From: Petrosia ficiformis
Lineage: Eukaryota; Porifera; Demospongiae; Haplosclerida; Petrosiidae
Assembly: GCA_947044365.1 (NCBI GenBank)
Contig: OX345640.1
Location: 730,001-794,000, forward strand
Reading direction: 5' to 3'
Length of the DNA: 64,000 nt
Shown here: positions 35,691 through 47,332 of the stretch, one piece after another
How the letters are laid out: every line of letters begins with the position of its first letter
Numbering within the stretch: position 1 is the first letter of the stretch
Translations under genes and position numbers: made by a program
Notes under the pieces: generated by a model
Told to the model about the DNA's origin: nothing
The model's database searches: none
The model's input: the letters and a program-made list of their open reading frames with translations, nothing else

Positions 35691-36420
35691 ACAAATACAA
35701 ATATTATTATATACAGGATGGTTGCATAAAGGATTATTTCTAGAGTGAGGTTTTTATGTTAACTGCCTATTGAAGTGGCATTCAAGCAAGTAAGCATTCA
35801 TAGAACCGGGGCTTGCTCTCAATCAATCATAAATTTATACATGTAGTATACTCACTGTGTTGTTTAGGTAATGTTCATTGAGTGATGTGATGACATCATG
35901 AATGTTTAGCAATGCAACATGTTTTATCAGAGAGTACGGTAGTCAGAAATTAACTTAAAACATTTATATGAATAAATTATGTATACATAGGTAATTTATT
36001 GAATTTTATGATTAACATCTTTTTGCAATAGTAAAATGGGGTATTCTCGATGGATTATCCTCAGATTTCTTTTTTTTAAACTCTCTCCTACAGTGTAACC
36101 ATCACTAAACACAGCAACTATTGGAAACACAAATCATAATTACATATAAGAAAACTGACATTCAAAACTGGAGAGACCAGTTACATATCTGATATTGTAA
36201 CACTTTTATAATTAACTGTTTATCTATAGTTTATTTATTATAATCAACAGAATATATAATGTGTCTCTAGCTAAACACAATGTATGTTTTGTACGTAACA
36301 TTTATAATCTACAGGACTTCTGACTTACAGTAATTACATAATTATAATATATTCGTCATTATAATAATATACTATATACGTAATAATTCATATCACAATT
36401 GTTTTAATTGCTTTTACAGG
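35662..36420 (-). pseudogene. Broken fragment 1 of the coiled-coil gene
   Basis: Two non-adjacent pieces of the coiled-coil gene are joined. 35662-35935 resembles 22811-23310: the AGGAGATTCTGAGAGGTAA start, GGTTGCATAAAGGATTATTT, then ATGTTCATTGAGTGATGTGA of the exon at 23243. About 36015-36200 resembles 29325-29515 (TTTTGCAATAGTAAAATGGG, with a changed GAAAG|GTT donor region). Roughly 6 kb between them is missing. No intact frame remains. Confidence 0.8.
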
Positions 36421-37337
36421 CATCTTCACCATGTTATCACTGATATAGGTTGCAGTTGGGCAATGAATTATTTTTGAACATAATTATACGTATAATTTTT
36501 TTATAGATCTGGGGAGGTAGAAGAGATTATATGTACTAGGGAGTGGGCGGATGCGACTCCAATCACTTCAAAATAGAATATTATATAATATGACTCTAAC
36601 CTGGTCTAATAGCAACCTTCATATCTTCTGATCAGCTTTATATTGTCCTGTAATTGAAGAAATATGGTTAAAATCGCCATTTTTGCAATCGCAATAAGTA
36701 CAAAACCACGAAAGCCACGCCCACCAATCATGGCGTGCAACAAGTACAATGTATTTTGAGAAAACAAATAGAGCCGTTTTCTGAAAATTCATTTTACTTT
36801 TATACTTACAAGAGGCTGAAGAAAGGTGAATTCTGTAGCTTTTCACTGAAACCATAAAATCTACCTTTCTAGACACTATCAAACTCCGATCTTTCTCAGA
36901 GAGCAACTACAGTTACCCTGCCAGGGTTTACCGCCTAGGCGCCTACCGCCTACCGCCCCCTCCACCACCCGAAGGGTGTGTTTAGCTTTGTTTCTGAAAA
37001 TAAATCAATCAGTCAAAACATTTAGGCCCAATAATTATACCCCCGGGTGGGTGTGGCTTCCAAAAGATACAGAATTTAACCAGATTGTATGCAGCAAGAA
37101 GCTGGCAAGACTAGAAACCGATCGGAGTTTCAACTACCCCTCCCCCTAGTACAACCTTAAACAATGTATTATCACGTGCTACAGTGAATGTATTTTAAGC
37201 GCAAATGCACGAACTATAGTATTCCATTGTTGATATATGCGACGAATGATCGCCTTCTGAAATTACTAAAAAGGCTAAATTCTTTTTGATAAATTAACGT
37301 AACCTACCAACATTTGAGCAGTTAGCAGAGTTCAGAA
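36421..37337. other. Spacer upstream of T-box copy 3
   Basis: No gene recognised. It contains the GCCGTTTTCTGAAAATTCAT block shared with the copy 1-2 spacer. It also holds a GC-rich patch (CCGCCTAGGCGCCTACCGCC near 36932) and GCGCAAATGCACGAAC, then the conserved T-box leader ending at the ATG. Confidence 0.6.
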
Positions 37338-40089
37338 ATGTCCGAAGAGAGCGATACAGATCTACCTTCACTCATCAGTGAAAGCTCGGATACCGTTGAA
37401 GATGCCGCACAGCAACCCAGCCACGCCCGAGTGGCTCCAGTTCTACCTCCACCTACAGCTAAACTATGTGACAGACATTCTAATATTGAAGTGACCTTAG
37501 ATGGAAAGGAATTGTGGGATGAATTTTATCGAAGAGGAACTGAAATGATTGTTACTCCCTCTGGAAGGTAAAGTAGTTGTACTAGCTGCTAAATCTGTTT
37601 CTCTCTCACATATTTCATTTTATATTAGACGGATGTTTCCTAGATTTTCAGTAAGCATCAGTGGATTAAGGCCTAAAGCAAAATATACAATGAAGTTAGA
37701 CATAGTCCTGGCAGACAATCACCGATTCAAGTTCTTGAATAGGTAAGAGCAGGAAAATACAAAATTGGATATTGTATGGTTGGATGACAGCATGCATGGA
37801 AAGACATACATAACTACTAGCTTGAACAGTCACAATAATTTAGTATTTTTCATACATTTTCCAGATGGGTAGCTGTTGGTAGGTCTGAACCTCAGCCTGC
37901 ATACGAGACGTACATACATACAGATTCACCAAATACTGGATCTTTTTGGATGAGACAGGGAGTCTCATTTCACAAACTAAAAATTACTAATAACAAAGAT
38001 AATAAAGCAGGACAAAATGTAAGCAGTTGCTGTACAGGCATAGATGGATGGAGAGATGAATTAAATAGATAGATAGAGTGATGATGAATTAAATGAATGA
38101 TAGATGGATGAGTATGAAAATTTAAAAGAATATTCTTTGTAGGCTTTGTTACACTCATTGCACAAATATTTCATTCGCCTCGTAATCGATGAGGAAAGAA
38201 AGAGCCCACCAGGAGAACCCAAACCAGTTCCTTGTCCTATTCTCACAATGGAATTCCCAGAAACTACATTTATTGCAGTCACTGAATACCGAAACACAAA
38301 GGTAAGAATTAAGGAATAAGAATAATAATGATTCTTTTAATGTATATATAGATAACTCAATTGAAGATTTCAAACAATCCAATGGCTACAGCATTCAGGG
38401 AAAGTGTAGCAGACATGTAAGTAAAGAGTTTGAGGTAATCGTATACCAACCTCAAACTTCAGCTGCTGTATGTATGTATGTATGTAATATAATATAGAAC
38501 ATGACCACAAGGGGTGTATCAGATATAGACGAAAATGAATTCATAATCCTGAAGGATTATGAATATCATTTGAGTGTTTATATGATACACCATGCGAGGT
38601 CAGGGTCATGTTCTGTAACCTAATACCTAGTAATGATTATTGCATTATCTTGTAACCTGGCAACTTTTACGTCATCAAAGACGCAACAGGTACATGCGTT
38701 CTATAAATGATGATTGTGCAAAATTTATGGATAAAATTGATGCCCGATTCCAAGTTATGGGTGTCTCAAAAAGCCACACTTCCAAATGAAGATATTGCTA
38801 AAACAAAATGAAGTGATATTCCAATGTTTCATGGTTGTTCCATTAAGCAGACATTGATTTATTTCAATCAAGGATCTTCAAAATAACTCTATAACAATTT
38901 CATTATAATCACTGCTTAATCACTTAATCTTAATTTAGATTTGCTTTGGAATATTCATCTATTGAACTTTTTTTCTAAAATTTCAAGTTTCTTGTGTTTG
39001 TATATTACATGGTGGTTAAAGTGTATACATTTTAACCCATGATGGAAATGAAACACCCTTTCTATACTATATACACCATGGTAGGTGCCTTTGATTTTAT
39101 GGCTTCCCAGAATACAAGTATGTATGTATGTATATATGTACCATACATATAATTTATACATACATACATACATACATACATACATACATACGTACATACA
39201 TACATACATACATACATACATACATACATACATACATACATACATACTGCTCTGTTACACTCAATGCACAAATATTTCATTCGTCTTGTAATTGATGAGG
39301 AAAGAAAGAGCCCACCAGGAGAGCCTAAACGAGTTCCTCGTCCTATTCTCACAATGGAATTCCCTGAAACTGCAATCACTGCATATCAAAACGAAGAGGT
39401 AAGAATTAAAGAACAAGAATAATAATGATTTTTTAAAATGTATATATAGGTAGCTCAAGTGAAGATTTTAAAGAATCCAGCATTCAGGGAACGTGTAGCA
39501 GACATGTAAGTAAGGAGTTTGAGGTGATCATATACCAACCGCTGCATTATGTATGTATGTATGGTGTGTGTGTGCGCATGCATACATTCAACAATCGTAA
39601 ACCTATATTTCTATATTTATTTCATTTAGGGATTGGGAAACAGCTCAAGCATTATATAATATATGTAGTCCATCTAGTTATGGAGTTGGGATGACACATT
39701 CAGGTATGATGCCCTTAGGATATGATTCAATACATAAATTCATGAATAATTTATTGTTATAATAATTATTATACATATGTAATAAAGACATAGTCAACAG
39801 TGCAACACTCATGACATTATTGTCATTTATATTACATTATAATTTATATCTTATATCAATTCTTTCAGGCAATTACTTCTCTCATTCACCCTGGGGGATC
39901 CAGTTACCTATGGTATCACCAGTCCCTCACACACCATTTGCAATGCAACCCTACTCTCACTTTCAGTTACATCAACAACAGATACCAGTACATCACCAAT
40001 CATTATCAAGATTACAATACAGTCCTGAGTCTCCAATACTTAGACCATTTATAACCAAAGAAAGTGAATACTTCCATGAACAAAATTAG
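37338..40089 (+). CDS. T-box transcription factor, copy 3 (C-terminally truncated)
   Basis: Exons 37338-37567, 37629-37742, 37865-38018, 38143-38301, 38352-38416, 39630-39703 and 39869-40089 give 338 residues with an open frame and canonical splice sites. Small in-frame indels versus the other copies: Ala missing in the exon 2/3 joint (LNRW), an extra Asn in NKDNKAGQN, and Val missing at the start of exon 4. The DNA-contact loop is degraded ([17 protein letters not shown] type). It ends [10 protein letters not shown] at the same breakpoint region as copy 2. Duplicate exons 4b (39247-39398, no acceptor) and 5b (39450-39505, [12 protein letters not shown], splice sites intact) precede exon 6. 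Likely reduced or altered DNA binding if translated (inference). Confidence 0.78.
38492..38617. mobile_element. Palindromic MITE family E (T-box copy 3)
   Basis: Same element as 34449-34572: ATATAGAACATGACCACAAG at left and GGTCAGGGTCATGTTCTGTA at right, with an interior CCTGAAGGATTATG hairpin. It lies between exon 5a and 4b. An extra about 500 bases of unique sequence separate it from the (CATA)n tract here. Confidence 0.85.
39120..39246. repeat. (CATA)n replacing the exon 4b acceptor, copy 3
   Basis: The longest of the three CATA tracts (about 90 bases of pure repeat), running directly into CTGCTCTGTTACACTCAATG of exon 4b. Confidence 0.95.
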
Positions 40090-41151
40090 GAGATTCTGAG
40101 AGGTAAACAAATACAAATATATTATTATATACAGGATGGTTGCATAAAGGATTATTTCTAGAGTGAGGATTTTATGTTGACTGCCTATTGAAGTGGTATT
40201 TAAGCAAGTAAGCAACCAGAGCATTCATAGAACCTGGCTAGGGTGGGGCTTGCTCTCGATCAATCATAAATTTATACATGTAGTATACTCACTGGGTAAT
40301 GTTCATTGAGTGATGTGATGACATCATGAACATCTAGCAATGCAACATGTTTTATCAGAGAGGACGGTGGTCAGCAAATAACTTAAAACATTTATATGAA
40401 TAAATTATGATGTATACATGGGGTATTCTCGATGGATTATCATCAGGTTTCTTTTTGTTACTCCCTCCTACAGTGTACTCATCACTAAACACAGCAACTA
40501 TTGGAAATACATATCACAATTACATATAAGAAAACTAATGTTCAAAACTGGAGAGACCAGTTACATACTTGATATTCTAACTTATTACAAAACAGAAATG
40601 ACTTATATTAACTGTATTTGTATAGTTTATTATGTATAATTATAACGACTTTTATAATTAACTTTTTATGTATAGTTTATTTATTATAATCAACATGTAT
40701 AATGTATAACAACTTTTATATTTAACTGTTTATCTATATTTGAATGTACAATGTAACTCATATAGTTATATCTAAGTACAATGTGTTTTTTAACATTTAT
40801 AATCTTCTGACTTACAGTAATTATATAATAATTATATACATTATAATAATTATACACACGTAATAGTTCATATCGTAATTGTTTCACTACGCTTTGATAC
40901 ACTCCAAACTTTGGAATAAGATCATCCACATTATAATAATATAATATGTATTATAAATAACAAGTATTGAGAAGCATAGATCAATCCGATCTGTTGTGAT
41001 CTCTTTGGTACCATTTATATACACTGATTCTACCAGTTGCATTTCATATTTCAATGCTAAAAACAAAAAATAATTAAACTTCACAAAGTATTTTTTCTTT
41101 TTACCTGGAGAATTTCCTGGACTACCAACAATATGATTGCCTGCAGCCATT
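40085..41151 (-). pseudogene. Broken fragment 2 of the coiled-coil gene, with its 5' end
   Basis: 40085-40385 repeats the 22811-23310 region and 40418-40580 repeats exon 29315-29426 (CATGGGGTATTCTCGATGG onward). 40862-40930 repeats exon 29784-29849, 40965-41059 repeats exon 29910-30005, and 41106-41151 repeats the first exon. The first exon still encodes MAAGNHIVGSPGNSPG. The donor after the second exon is changed (ACTTGTTATTT instead of ACTTGGTATGG), and the middle of the gene is deleted. The 5' end still faces a T-box gene (copy 4), preserving the divergent layout. Confidence 0.85.
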
Positions 41152-41837
41152 ATGTATAGTCACCTGGGAACAGCTACGGGGTCTGTTGCGTAATTATCTG
41201 AGTGTCGCCCTCGCCAGAAAATAAAATATTATTGTGCTACATAATATAATTGTTTGATTACACAATCAATAATTATAAGGTTAGTAAAGTCGTGAATACA
41301 ACTTTTACTGCAATAGAGGCCAGACGTTTCAATTGCTTGCAATCTTCATCATGCAAACTGCATGATGCAGTTTGCAATTGGATTTTTGTACATAATAATA
41401 CATATCATTGTACTATAGATCTGGGAAGGTATATATAGAAGACATTATATATATATATATATATATATATAGGTCATCATGCATTATTTATGTGCGAAAT
41501 ATTTAAACTATTAGTGAGGTGAAAATTTCCCCACACAAAGTCAAAGTGATGCACTCTTTTACAACTTATCTACTTAGACAGTTAAAAGCTAAATGACTTT
41601 TAATGTATTATCACGTACTGCACTTTTGCTTTGAATAATTGTATTTCAAGGGCGCTAAATACAAATACACTTTCATCTAACTATAGCACTACGTACTCCA
41701 TTGTTGATGGAACCGAGGAATATATATACGACAAAGTATACAAGAATGATCGCCTTTTGAAATTACTAAAAAGGCTAAATTCTTTTTGATAAATTAACGT
41801 AATCCACCAACATTTGAGCAGTTAGGAGAGTTCAGAA
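41152..41837. other. Spacer / upstream region of T-box copy 4
   Basis: Contains a CATGATGCAGTTTGCAA palindrome (GCAAACTGCATGATGCAGTTTGC at about 41354-41376), a (TA)n tract near 41446-41470, an E2F-like GGGCGCTAAATAC at about 41650, and the conserved T-box leader. No coding exon. Confidence 0.6.
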
Positions 41838-43769
41838 ATGTCCAAAGAGAGAGATACAGATCTACCTTCACTCATCAGTGAAAGCTCGGATACCGTTGAA
41901 GATGCCGCACAGCAACCACAAGTGGCTCCAGTTCTACCTCCACCTACAGCAACTAAAGTCAACAAACTATGTCATAGACATTCTAATATTGAAGTGACCT
42001 TAGATGGAAAGGAACTGTGGGATGAATTTTATCGAAGAGGAACTGAAATGATTGTTAATCGCTCTGGAAGGTAAAATAGTTGTATACTCTAAATCTGTTT
42101 CTCTCTCACATATTTCATTTTATATTAGACGAATGTTTCCTGGATTTTCAGTAAGCATCAGTGGATTAAGGCCTAAAGCAAAATATACAATGAAGTTGGA
42201 CGTAGTCCTGGCAGACAATCACCGATTCAAGTTCTTGAATGCGAGGTAAGAGCAGGAAAAGACAAAATGGATATTGCATGCCTGGACGACAGCATGCATG
42301 GGAAGACATACATAACTACAGTCACAATAATTTAGTATACATTTTCATACAATTTCCAGATGGCTAGCTGTTGGTAGCTCTGAACCTCAGCCTGCATACG
42401 AGACGTACATACATACAGATTCACCAAATACTGGATCTTTTTGGATGAGACATGGAGTCTCATTTCGAAAGCTAAAAATTACTAATAACAAAGATAAACC
42501 AGGACAAAATGTAAGCAGTTGCTGTACAGGCATAGATGGATAGAGAGATGAATTAAAAAGATAGATAATTATAATGATATATGAACGAGTATGAAAATTT
42601 AAAACAATATTCTTTGCAGGCTTTGTTACACTCAATGCACAAATATTTCATTCGCCTTGTAATCGACGAGGAAAGAAAGAGCCCACCAGGAGAACCTAAA
42701 CCAGTTCCTCGTCCTATTCTCACAATGGAATTCCCAGAAACTACATTTATTGCAGTCACTGCATATCAAAACGAAGAGGTAAGAATTAAGGAATAAGAAT
42801 AATAATGATTTTTTTAATGTATATATACGCAGGTAACTCAATTGAAGATTTCAAACAATCCATTTGCTAAAGCATTCAGGGAAAGTGTAGCAGACATGTA
42901 AGTAAAGAGTTTGAGGTGTTCATATACCAACCTCATCTTCAGCTGCTGTTTGTATGTATGTATGTATGTATGTATGGTGTGTGTGTGCATGCATACATTC
43001 AACATTCGTAAACCTATAAGTATTTCTTTTAGGGATTGGGAAACAGCTCAAGCATTATATAATACATGTAGTACATCTAGTTATGGAGTTGGGATGACAC
43101 ATTCAGGTATGATGCCCTAAGGACATGATTCAATACATAAATTCATGAATAATGTATTGTTATAATAGTAATTATTATAATTATAATTATTTTAAAAAAT
43201 AAGTCAACAGTGCAACACTTATGACATTATTGTCAATTACATATCTTCAATTCTTTCTTAAAGGCAATTACTTCTCTCATTCGCCCTGGGGGATCCAGTC
43301 ACCTATGGTATCACCAGTCCCCCACACACCATCTACAATGCAACCAGTCCCCCACACACCATCCACAATGCAACCAGTCCCCCACACACCATCCACAATG
43401 CAACCAGTTCCCCACACACCATCTACAATGCAAGCTTACTCTCACTTTCAGTTACGTCAACAACAAATACCAGTACATCGCCAATCATTATCAAGATTAC
43501 AATACAGCCCCGAGTCTCCATTACTTGGAAAATCCACACCATTGACAGCCAAAGAAAGTGAATACTTTCAGTGGCCTATGGGAACATATAATAAAACAGA
43601 ATCAATTCATCTCTCACCTGAGAACTATCATTTGCAGATATATGGTCAACAGCGACATATTGATGATGGCTCATGCAATATTTCTCCTTACCTTCGTGTT
43701 CCACCAAGTATCAATCTACCTCAGTTACCAGATTTTGATAGTGTGTTCACACCATCATTAGACGTGTGA
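41838..43769 (+). CDS. T-box transcription factor, copy 4 (full length, most canonical)
   Basis: Exons 41838-42070, 42129-42245, 42360-42510, 42620-42778, 42833-42897, 43033-43106 and 43264-43769 give 434 residues. The DNA-contact core is the textbook form: [20 protein letters not shown] and then [20 protein letters not shown]. No second exon 4/5 pair, MITE E or CATA tract is present between exons 5 and 6. The C-terminal part has four HTPSTMQPVP units, a Gln/Pro-rich stretch, and ends PQLPDFDSVFTPSLDV like copy 1. The last acceptor is CTTAAAG instead of TTTCAG. Best candidate for the functional, ancestral-type member. It is not assignable by eye to Brachyury, Tbx1/15/20 or Tbx4/5; possibly a sponge-specific class. 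Confidence 0.9.
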
Positions 43770-44034
43770 TGTATATTATATCATTTCGTTTTTGTTGTAA
43801 AGTCACTGTATTATAAATGATTGTATGTACATTATTAATTTATTATTTATTTCATAATAATTACCAATATTGTGCGCCGTTGCGAAATAATTACTTCACT
43901 TATGGGGCGTGTTCAATGATTTTCGAATTTCGAGTTCGCGCGGGTTCATTCAATGACATTCATCATTGAGGCAAGTTGTATTCTACATGCTAGATAACAA
44001 TAGATTATAATAACATTATTTCATAGAGTTAGTC

Positions 44035-46241
44035 ATGACACAACCAATTGAATGGGCTCCATTACCAGAGGCTACCTCAGAGCAAATTTATGATTGTACT
44101 CCAAGCTATACCCATCCATACTCAACTAGTTACCATGGATATCACTCCTCGGTTTCACAGAGTGCCGCCACCACTTCAGGAATCGTATCAAAACAAAAAA
44201 CCACACCCCTTACTAACAACTGGGATAAACCTTCAAGAAGCACTACTGGATATTTGGTAACCATGCCAAATGAACTGATTGATAAAACACCCACTTCTAA
44301 CTTAACCATACTATCAATGGGGAGTTCCGAAGCTCCAAGCAAGTCAAGTCGTACCCCCTTTCTACAAAGCATGACAAACACATTCTCTCATCCTAATTTA
44401 AGTTCTTCTCAACTTGACGAGTTATGGAAAAAATTCCTTGAAACGGCACTTGTTTCCAGAGAGCCTAATAGTGGGTGTGGTTGTACATGTCACAGAAAGG
44501 GTAATCCCTCTATATTTACTTATACTCCAGCACCAAATTTTAATTACCAACAGCAGTCATATCCTCGTGGACTAGAAAACACACCTCCAACTATTCCATT
44601 GGTTTTTGATATTTCTCCTCCTTCAACAAAGACCTCCCTACAAAATACTGTTACTGTGTCTAGGACTCAACCTCAAACTATATCAAATTTCCAAACCCAC
44701 ATTCCACCCATTATATCAACAAAAAACTCCCTACGAAAAACTGTGTCTGGGACTCAACCTCAAACTATATCAAATTTCCAAACGCACATCCCACCCATTA
44801 CATCAACAAAGACCTCCTTACAAGAACCTGTGTCTAGGACTCAACCTCAAACCACATCAAATTTCCAAACCCAAATCCCACCCATTACATTGTCTTATCC
44901 ACAAAAGTCTCAATCAGATACCACATCAAAGACTCAATCTAATACTGAGGGTGAGACCGTTTGTGAAACGGTATCCAAACATATTACATTTGAAGATTCT
45001 GTGGTAAAACACAAGATAGACCTAGCTGTTCCAAACATACATCATCACACAGACAAACCACAGAAACACACTCCATTTGTTACTAAAGAGAATGAGTCCA
45101 GTAATACACTCGAAAGATTGTCATTACAAGAAGCATGTCGACTACTGAATTCTAAATTCATCAGTAATTCCAAAAGAAGGCAAGAATTAGTGAAACAGAG
45201 AGTAAGACAAAATTTTGAATATTGTGAAGATAAGCAAAGCAAGGAGGAACAAAGTGTTTATGTGAAATCAGTTTGTGTCAGGGGACCTTCATTTGTGAAT
45301 ATCGGTGAGTAATATTCTTATTATAACACCGAGACAGTACAGTATATGTCAATAGAGTCACCATACAGTAACAGTAATCTTTCAGTATAGTATAGCAATT
45401 GGTGTATCACTATTGTGGTACCTATTACTGTCAAAACTACTGTTGAACTATATACTGTAGTGTGAAAATGAAACTACTGAGCAATTACAGTACTTTATTG
45501 AAACTTGCACTATATACAGAAACCAAAAAATGCGAAGTGCTAACCATAAGACTTTGTTGTGGTAGGAAGTTATATACATTCTTGATGGAATGAATAAAAC
45601 GCTATGGTTATTAATAATGAATTCATTACTTCATTAATCAGTACAAAGTATTGTTTGACACTTTCTGTAGTGCAAGATTTAGTGTACTGTACTGCGACTT
45701 TTATCGACATGCAGTACATGTACATCAGGTTTTTTTTTATAGCTTCTATGGTGCACCATTGGCCAAAAGAGCTTCTTATTTGGCACTGCACAGTTAATTA
45801 TGATTATATTAACTCTTTGTTAATTGGTATTCCCATTGGCACACACACACTAACTATTGTTGAGCCAATTTGGTCCATGCTTCAAAATGTATATGTATAT
45901 GTACATGTGATATCTCCTCTTATTTCTAGAGCCTAAAATGAGACCAAGAATGACATACAAAGAAATGTATGAACAAAGTAAAAGGTAAGAATATCATCCA
46001 TTTCAAGACTCAGTACTAATCCTTCCTAAAGGTATTGGAGAGAATTACCAGAAGTGAAAAAGAAGGCAGAAGAGGAGAAGAGGAAGAGAGAGGCTGCCAC
46101 AAACAGACTGAGAATGAAAATATATCAAAAGGTACATCATTGCATCAATAGTTTCCAAATCCTGTATTCAAATGATCATTTCTATATTTACAGGAAGTTC
46201 TGATTAGAATGAGACGTTCAAGAGCACAGAAACGTAAATGA
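44035..46241 (+). CDS. ALMS-motif protein (centrosome/basal body candidate)
   Basis: Exons 44035-45304, 45930-45984, 46032-46131 and 46194-46241 give 490 residues. The first 330 or so residues are Ser/Thr/Pro/Gln-rich and disordered. They include a CGCTCHRKG cysteine cluster and three copies of a SRTQPQTISNFQTHIPPI repeat of about 24 residues (about 218-290). The C-terminus carries LQEACRLLNSKFISNSKRRQ, YWRELPEVKKKAEEEKRKRE and AATNRLRMKIYQKEVLIRMR. This is the ALMS motif layout (PDFIS-like block, LPEV, basic helix) of ALMS1, CEP295 and C10orf90, which target centrosomes or basal bodies. Overall similarity to any one of them cannot be seen outside this motif. Intron 1 hosts a MITE A copy. Confidence 0.8.
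45729..45898. mobile_element. MITE family A copy, reverse orientation
   Basis: Inverse of the 21028 copy: GGTGCACCATTGGCCAAAAG, AGCTTCTTATTTGGCACTGC ... GAGCCAATTTGGTCCATGCT then TCAAAAT. It lies in the first intron of the ALMS-motif gene, ending about 30 bases before exon 2. Confidence 0.8.
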
Positions 46242-47332
46242 CACCATTATATACAATGTATATAGCAGATGTGATGACATCATTCATTATACATGTACAT
46301 GTAACATTAACAAATGTTTTATTTCAATATACATGTACATGTACATGTAACATTAACTTTATTTCATTATTATAGGTATTAAAGAAATAATTATAATTAT
46401 AATAATTATTATAGTTTAGTATTCATTCATTTCCTAACATGTACCTAGACATAAACAAAAAAAAAATAGTATCATAAATTTCAATTAATTAACAAGTACA
46501 AGTATCTACAGACCCCATGCAGTACTGGTTCCTCAGAAATATTACATGATGAAGTAAAAATGAATGTTTCTTCATGTAACCCCAGCAGGATTATGTCACC
46601 ATTACTGTACAATTCTAGCTAGTATCATTGTTAGGGTTGAGTATAGTTTTATATTTATAGAAGTGAATGTGTTTCTATTTGTAGTAGCTAAAAATATATC
46701 AATAAACTATGATAAAAGTGGAGAATTTTTGTATGGGTGTATAGAGGATTTCTATACTGTAATAGTAAGTTAGTAATCAACTCAAGGTTACCATGACAAT
46801 TGCCCACCACCTGTTATAGTACTCAGTAACCATGGGACTGTTGAAGATATTGTATGACCATTGACATATAGTCACCCACGCATCTGTAACAGTACCCAGT
46901 CACTGATTGAAATAATGTCCAGCAATTGGCTCTTTCCAGACAATCTGGCTATTATTCCAGCAATTGGCTCTTTCCAGACAAAATTGCATTTGATTGGACA
47001 AATTGTCTGATGAGTAAACCTCACAGAAAGGTTAATTACTAGTCGAGAGCAGTCATGGCCTAGTGGTATATCTCATAATGGGCACAGTGCTGGCTTTCTG
47101 AACAAAATTCACAATTTGCTGGTCAAATATTGTTATTTCTGCTGGACACTTACAAAAAAAAAACTATTTTGAGCACTGCCAGTAATCATGGGACTGCTGA
47201 AGTTATTGTGAGTTTATTTACGACCTCAAGATAACTATATTCATTATGAAGTTATGGGAACTGGTATATGTTTCAAGTGTAATTGATATCATGTACATGT
47301 GGCTACTATCAGTTCTATAGACACAACTTATA
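46242..47332. other. Convergent spacer ALMS-motif gene / MMS19
   Basis: No gene seen. Holds two near-identical TACATGTACATGTAACATTA segments (46290-46370). A direct duplication of CCAGCAATTGGCTCTTTCCA (46919 and 46959 area) is followed by an inverted TTTGTCTGATG-type end. A weak tRNA A-box-like TGGCCTAGTGGTATATCTC lies at about 47055. Confidence 0.5.

Noticed and set aside
44606..45007. Alternative-frame protein overlapping the ALMS-motif gene
   Set aside because: It is a +1 frame shadow over a repetitive, low-complexity coding region; no start context or splice support.
45604..45936. 110-residue plus-strand frame
   Set aside because: Mostly a reverse-oriented MITE A copy inside the ALMS-motif gene intron.
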